Origin: a virus
Reading direction: 5' to 3' (one strand)
IMG/VR virus record: IMGVR_UViG_3300032093_000210
Span: 1 to 48,854 of that record
DNA: 48,854 nt
Below are positions 45,385-48,854 of the stretch, one piece after another (the first letter of the stretch is position 1; the number at the start of each line of letters is the position of its first letter). The position numbers were made by a program, and so were the translations under genes. The notes below the pieces were generated by a model. The model was not told the origin of the DNA and did no database searches. It saw nothing but the letters and a program-made list of their open reading frames with translations.

Positions 45385-46155
45385 ATGATTAAAATTGAAA
45401 TGGTAGAGGTACCATCAAGTCAGGATCAAAAAATCGGTAGTTTTGAGATTGGTAAATATCCAGTGACTCAGGAGCAATATCAGGCGGTAATGGGAGTTAA
45501 TCCATCTTATTTTCAAGGTAATCCGCAAAATCCAGTAGAAATGGTTAGTTGGGAAGACGCTCAAGCCTTTTGCATAAAATTAAATGGAGTGACTAGCCAT
45601 AAGTATCGTCTCCCTACACAAGAGGAATGGGAATATGCCTGTCGTGCTGGGACTACTACTGACTATTATTTCGGAGATGATGCTAATCAATTAGGAGATT
45701 ACGCCTGGTACGAAGACAACTCTGGGCTGATAACCTATCCTGTAGGCGCAGCAAAATCACCTAATGCTTGGCTGATAACCCATCCTGTAGGGCAAAAATT
45801 ACCTAATGCTTGGGGACTCTATGACATGATTGGCAACGTCTGGGAATGGTGTGAAGATGGTTGTCTGCGGGGCGGTTCCTGGAACGACCTTCCTTATTTA
45901 TGCCGTTCCGCGAATCGCGACAGCAGCCCTCCCAGCGGGCTCCGCTTCAACAATGGCGGTTTTCGGGTAGTACAAACTATTAGACCAACACTATTAGCTG
46001 AAGAGATGTGGGAAGCGCAGTTACCTGAACCGTATAAAGATATGATTTTATCTGAAGTAGTAGAATATCTAGAGACTATGCAGACTAAAGAGGAAAAAGA
46101 GAAGTTTATAACTGCTATATACTGGTCAGGGTTTCAAGCGTGTCTGGATGATTAA
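45385..46155 (+). CDS. DGR target: FGE-sulfatase-fold protein C, with C-terminal extension and internal duplication
   Basis: A 256-residue protein (start at 45385; one more ATG lies at 45382). The FGE fold is complete but the segment around residues 117-142 is duplicated: YPVGAAKSPNAW followed by HPVGQKLPNAW. The variable region (45868-45971) is internal because a C-terminal helix of about 58 residues follows (LLAEEMWEAQLPEPYKDMIL, then a TKEEK...AIYWSGFQACLDD end). Protein D shares this extension. Confidence 0.8.
   Translation: MIKIEMVEVPSSQDQKIGSFEIGKYPVTQEQYQAVMGVNPSYFQGNPQNPVEMVSWEDAQAFCIKLNGVTSHKYRLPTQEEWEYACRAGTTTDYYFGDDANQLGDYAWYEDNSGLITYPVGAAKSPNAWLITHPVGQKLPNAWGLYDMIGNVWEWCEDGCLRGGSWNDLPYLCRSANRDSSPPSGLRFNNGGFRVVQTIRPTLLAEEMWEAQLPEPYKDMILSEVVEYLETMQTKEEKEKFITAIYWSGFQACLDD
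45868..45971 (+). repeat. DGR variable region 3
   Basis: From CGGGGCGGT to GGTAGT, one codon shorter than the others. Variable codons include AAC GAC CTT and GAC AGC AGC CCT CCC AGC. The surrounding GCGGGCTCCGC is GC-rich. Confidence 0.7.
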
Positions 46156-46226
46156 GATGATTAGGGTAGGGCCCCTCCCAAAAAGTTAGCTATCAGTTGT
46201 TAAAATAAAGCACTTAGGAGTAAGAA

Positions 46227-46934
46227 ATGGCAATTAAAATGGTAGAGATACCAGCGAGTCAAGAAATTAAAAGTTTTAGGATTGGCAAATATCCAGTGAC
46301 TCAGGTACAATATCAGGCGGTAATGGGAGTTAATCCATCTTATTTTCAAGGTAATCCTCAAAATCCAGTAGAAAATGTCAGCTATGATGATGCTGAAACT
46401 TTTTGCCAGAAATTAAGTAAAGCAACAGGGAAACAATATCGCTTACCAACGGAGGCTGAATGGGAATATGCCTATCGTGCGGGGACAACTAGCGACTATT
46501 ATGGAGATTATGCTTGGTATAAAGGAAATTCTCAGCAGACAACTCATCCTGTAGGACAGAAGAAGCCCAATGCTTGGGGACTTTATGATATGCGCGGCAA
46601 CGTCTGGGAATGGTGCCAGCAGGTTGTAATACGAGGCGGTTCCTACTGCACCGATCCTCTTAACTTCCGTTCGTTTCGCATCGACTACATACGCCGCGGC
46701 AGCCGCTACGACAGTATCGGTTTTCGAGTGGCAGAAACTATTAGACCAATACTATTAGCTGAGGAGATGTGGGAAGCACAGTTGCCTGAACCGTATAAAG
46801 ACATGATTTTATTTGAAGTAATAGAATACCTAGAGAATCTACAGACTAAAGAGGAAAAAGGAAAGCTTCTGACCGCTATATACTGGTCTGGTTTTCAAAC
46901 GTCTCTGGATCACATAGATGATTACAGTTCTTAA
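46227..46934 (+). CDS. DGR target: FGE-sulfatase-fold protein D, with C-terminal extension
   Basis: A 235-residue protein. The FGE fold is shorter (the segment between residues 85 and 95 is reduced) and the variable region is followed by the same extension as in protein C (LLAEEMWEAQLPEPYKDMIL...AIYWSGFQTSLDHI). CTTAGGAGTAAGAA precedes the ATG. The extension may anchor or multimerise the protein. Confidence 0.8.
   Translation: MAIKMVEIPASQEIKSFRIGKYPVTQVQYQAVMGVNPSYFQGNPQNPVENVSYDDAETFCQKLSKATGKQYRLPTEAEWEYAYRAGTTSDYYGDYAWYKGNSQQTTHPVGQKKPNAWGLYDMRGNVWEWCQQVVIRGGSYCTDPLNFRSFRIDYIRRGSRYDSIGFRVAETIRPILLAEEMWEAQLPEPYKDMILFEVIEYLENLQTKEEKGKLLTAIYWSGFQTSLDHIDDYSS
46632..46730 (+). repeat. DGR variable region 4
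   Basis: From CGAGGCGGT to CGAGTG. Variable codons include TAC TGC ACC GAT and ATC GAC TAC ATA. One ATA departs from the NNY rule. Confidence 0.65.
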
Positions 46935-46994
46935 CTCTGCGTTCGCTTGGCTATCAGCTATTAGTTGTCAACTAACAATTATTTAGAAGCAAAA

Positions 46995-47642
46995 ATGAGT
47001 GATACAGATTTTATTCGAGAAGTTGAAGAACTGCATCTGCGTCTTGCTGATGCAGATACAGATGATCTGGTTGAATTAGCTAAACTTGCGGGTTTGGACC
47101 CTAAACTCGCAATTCAGATTGAAATGGTAAAAGTTCCTGACGCAACTTTTGCAATAGGAAAATATCCAGTGACTCAGGCACAATATGAAGCGGTAATAGG
47201 AACTAATCCTTCCCACTTTCAAGGCAATCCTCAGAATCCAGTGGAAAGTGTTAGTTATAACAATGCCATAGCTTTTTGTCAAGAACTAAGTCAAGTGACT
47301 GGTAAGAATTACCGCTTACCCACAGAATCAGAGTGGGAATATGCTTGCCGCGCGGGGACTACTACTCGCTGGTATTTTGGTAATAATTATCGCCAATCAG
47401 GAGATTACGCTTGGTATGGTGGAAATTCTGAAGACACAACTCATCCTGTAGGACAAAAATTACCTAATGCTTGGGGATTATACGATATGAGTGGCAATGT
47501 TTACGAATGGTGTCAAAGTGAAATACTACGGGGTGGCTCCTATCTATCCCATGATGGATGTTGCGACTCTACGTTTTGCATAAACTCTTTCGGTGACTTC
47601 AAATACTGCACTAATGGTTTTCGGGTAGTCTGTGACAATTAG
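46995..47642 (+). CDS. DGR target: FGE-sulfatase-fold protein E, with acidic N-terminal extension
   Basis: I start at the ATG at 46995 (an earlier TTG at 46965 is unlikely). The 215-residue product has an acidic N-terminal helix of about 40 residues (MSDTDFIREVEELHLRLADADTDDL) not seen in the others, then the common FGE fold and a variable region at 47529-47629. The helix could mediate oligomerisation. Confidence 0.75.
   Translation: MSDTDFIREVEELHLRLADADTDDLVELAKLAGLDPKLAIQIEMVKVPDATFAIGKYPVTQAQYEAVIGTNPSHFQGNPQNPVESVSYNNAIAFCQELSQVTGKNYRLPTESEWEYACRAGTTTRWYFGNNYRQSGDYAWYGGNSEDTTHPVGQKLPNAWGLYDMSGNVYEWCQSEILRGGSYLSHDGCCDSTFCINSFGDFKYCTNGFRVVCDN
47529..47629 (+). repeat. DGR variable region 5
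   Basis: From CGGGGTGGC to GGTAGT. It diverges most from the others (TAT CTA TCC CAT GAT GGA TGT TGC); still mostly NNY codons. Confidence 0.6.
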
Positions 47643-47710
47643 CAACTAATCAATTAATTATCAGTTATCAGTTATTAGTTGCTATCAACAACTTAACAGG
47701 AGTAAAAAAT

Positions 47711-47899
47711 ATGTTGCAGGATATAGCTCATTATCGACTAAGTTTTTTGAAAATGACCGAATTAAGAAAATTAGCATCTGAATATGGACTTCCAACACAA
47801 CGATGGAATCGGACAATTTTAATTGCCGAACTTAGCAAGGTTATAGACTGGACGACACTGCCAAAACCTAAAACAACAGTTGACTGGTTTAAATTTTAG
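47711..47899 (+). CDS. Small SAP/Rho-N-like protein between DGR targets (copy 1)
   Basis: A 62-residue product with MTELRKLASEYGLP...WNRTILIAELSKVI, a helix-turn-helix-like pattern typical of SAP or Rho-N domains that bind nucleic acids. A near-identical copy lies 882 nt downstream at 48593. It may be part of a repeated unit or an accessory factor of the DGR. Function unknown. Confidence 0.55.
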   Translation: MLQDIAHYRLSFLKMTELRKLASEYGLPTQRWNRTILIAELSKVIDWTTLPKPKTTVDWFKF

Positions 47900-47949
47900 T
47901 TATCAGTAGTTAGTTATCATCCGTCAAAAACAAAATACTTAGGAGTAAA

Positions 47950-48504
47950 ATGACAATTAAAATTGAAATGGTAGAAATACCAGCAAGTCAAGATCAAGGA
48001 ATTAGTAGTTTTAAAATTGGTAAATATACAATAACTCAGGCACAATATGAAGCGGTAATAGGAACTAATCCTTCCCATTTTCAAGGCAATCCTCAGAATC
48101 CAGTGGAAAGTGTTAGTTATGATGATGCTCAAGTTTTTTGTCAAAAATTAAGTCAAATAACAGGAAAAACCTATCGCCTACCGACGGAAGCGGAATGGGA
48201 ATATGCCTGTCGTGCAGGAACTACTACTAAGTATTATTTCGGTGATGATGTCAATCAGTTAGAAGATTACGCTTGGTATTGCGGAAATTCTGAGGGTACA
48301 ACTCATCCCGTAGGATTAAAGCTATCCAATGCCTGGGGATTGTACGATATGCACGGTAACGTTTGGGAATGGTGTATTGATAAGTGTCTGCGGGGCGGTT
48401 CCTGGGGCGACATTCCTTATTTCTGCCGTTCCGTGATTAGCGATGACTTCGGCCACGGCGACAGCCTCAACACTCTCGGTTTTCGGGTAGTCTGTGACAA
48501 TTAG
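47950..48504 (+). CDS. DGR target: FGE-sulfatase-fold protein F
   Basis: A 184-residue paralogue of protein A, with IGKYTITQAQYEAVIG, YRLPTEAEWEYACRAGT, HPVGLKLSNAWGLYDMHGNV and the variable region 48391-48491, ending GFRVVCDN. CTTAGGAGTAAA precedes the ATG. Confidence 0.8.
   Translation: MTIKIEMVEIPASQDQGISSFKIGKYTITQAQYEAVIGTNPSHFQGNPQNPVESVSYDDAQVFCQKLSQITGKTYRLPTEAEWEYACRAGTTTKYYFGDDVNQLEDYAWYCGNSEGTTHPVGLKLSNAWGLYDMHGNVWEWCIDKCLRGGSWGDIPYFCRSVISDDFGHGDSLNTLGFRVVCDN
48391..48491 (+). repeat. DGR variable region 6
   Basis: From CGGGGCGGT to GGTAGT. Variable codons include GGC GAC ATT, TAT TTC and GAT GAC TTC GGC CAC GGC GAC AGC CTC AAC ACT CTC, all NNY. Confidence 0.75.
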
Positions 48505-48520
48505 TTACTAATCAGTTATT

Positions 48521-48562
48521 TATCAGTTATCAGTTATCAGTTATCAGTTATCAGTTATCAGT
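48521..48562. repeat. Heptanucleotide tandem repeat (TATCAGT)x6
   Basis: Six perfect 7-bp units TATCAGT in a row. Shorter runs occur between nearly all FGE-fold genes and near 27168-27960. This class of short tandem repeat is typical of cyanobacterial genomes. Confidence 0.85.
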
Positions 48563-48592
48563 TATTATCGACAAATCAACAAGAGTAAAAAT

Positions 48593-48781
48593 ATGTTGCA
48601 GGATATAGCTCATTATCGACTAAGTTTCCTAAAAATGACCGAATTAAGAAAATTAGCATATGAATACAGGATTCCAAAACAACAATGGAATCGAACGATT
48701 TTAATTGCCGAACTTAGCAAGGTTATCGACTGGACGACACTGCCAAAACCTAAAACAACAGTTGACTGGTTTAAATTTTAG
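48593..48781 (+). CDS. Small SAP/Rho-N-like protein between DGR targets (copy 2)
   Basis: A 62-residue product differing from copy 1 at only a few residues (for example YEYRIPKQQWNRT versus SEYGLPTQRWNRT), with an identical C-terminal half. It belongs to an 882-bp tandem duplication. Function unknown. Confidence 0.55.
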   Translation: MLQDIAHYRLSFLKMTELRKLAYEYRIPKQQWNRTILIAELSKVIDWTTLPKPKTTVDWFKF

Positions 48782-48831
48782 TTATCAGTAGTTAGTTATC
48801 ATCCGTCAAAAACAAAATACTTAGGAGTAAA

Positions 48832-48854
48832 ATGACAATTAAAATTGAAATGGT
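48832..48854 (+). CDS. DGR target: FGE-sulfatase-fold protein G (cut by window end)
   Basis: ATG ACA ATT AAA ATT GAA ATG at 48832 starts exactly like proteins A and F and lies 882 nt after the start of protein F. The rest lies outside the window. Confidence 0.7.

Noticed and set aside
41900-48854. Reverse transcriptase or template repeat of the DGR inside the window
   Set aside because: I found no RT-like gene and no adenine-rich template copy of the variable regions; they must lie outside.
1-48854. Integrase gene or attachment sites that would prove an integrated prophage
   Set aside because: No integrase motif or att-like duplication was recognised, so integration remains open.

Overview
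The window looks like a large cyanobacterial phage or prophage (about 1-41.9 kb) joined to DNA with a cyanobacterial-host character (about 41.9-48.9 kb). Phage evidence: a PAAR spike-tip protein, two endolysins (GH19 and M15 types, each with the same N-terminal binding domain), collagen-like and lectin-like tail-fibre genes, a Gp88-like protein, two giant proteins with the DxDGD metal-binding motif of RNA polymerase, and two phage-type tRNAs. Host evidence: heptanucleotide GTTATCA-type repeats, the end of an IS200/IS605-like element, and a run of FGE-sulfatase-fold genes whose 3' ends carry the signature of a diversity-generating retroelement (DGR).

Layout. 1-6.07 kb: 3' part of a giant RNAP-like gene, open through the left edge. 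6.05-12.16 kb: leftward late genes (baseplate or tail, PAAR, tail fibre, zincin-like protein, endolysins), with one rightward Gp88-like gene inserted. 12.2-12.32 kb: divergent control region with a 44-bp direct repeat. 12.35-25.86 kb: rightward array of mostly small genes, nearly each preceded by the same module of hairpin, T-tract, CTAGTGA box and Shine-Dalgarno sequence. It encodes a probable AcrIII-1 type cyclic-tetra-adenylate ring nuclease, an ADP-ribosyltransferase-like protein, a nuclease-like protein, a family of tiny membrane proteins with two cysteines, and finally a second giant polymerase-like protein with a zincin motif. 25.9-32.9 kb: paralogous small genes, a duplicated two-gene cassette with host-like flanks, and an overlapping run of exported or membrane proteins. 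32.9-38.7 kb: HNH endonuclease, about 2 kb of highly structured mostly non-coding DNA (hairpin families with conserved cores and different stems, interlocking inverted repeats, a lone CRISPR-repeat-like unit, a consensus sigma-70 promoter firing leftward), two tRNAs with CAT anticodon, and a winged-helix plus PD-(D/E)XK gene. 38.9-41.9 kb: AT-rich leftward tail-fibre cassette. 41.9-48.9 kb: hypothetical genes, then at least seven FGE-fold genes in tandem, six with a visible variable region.

How it may work together (inference). One or both giant polymerases would transcribe phage genes. The repeated module would define the start or end of each transcript in the early array, which appears to be a host-takeover and anti-defence island. 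A ring nuclease plus a solitary CRISPR-like repeat would fit counter-defence against host CRISPR systems. The DGR targets at the right end would diversify binding proteins. Their reverse transcriptase and template repeat are not in the window.

All family names come from reading motifs by eye. No database search was possible.
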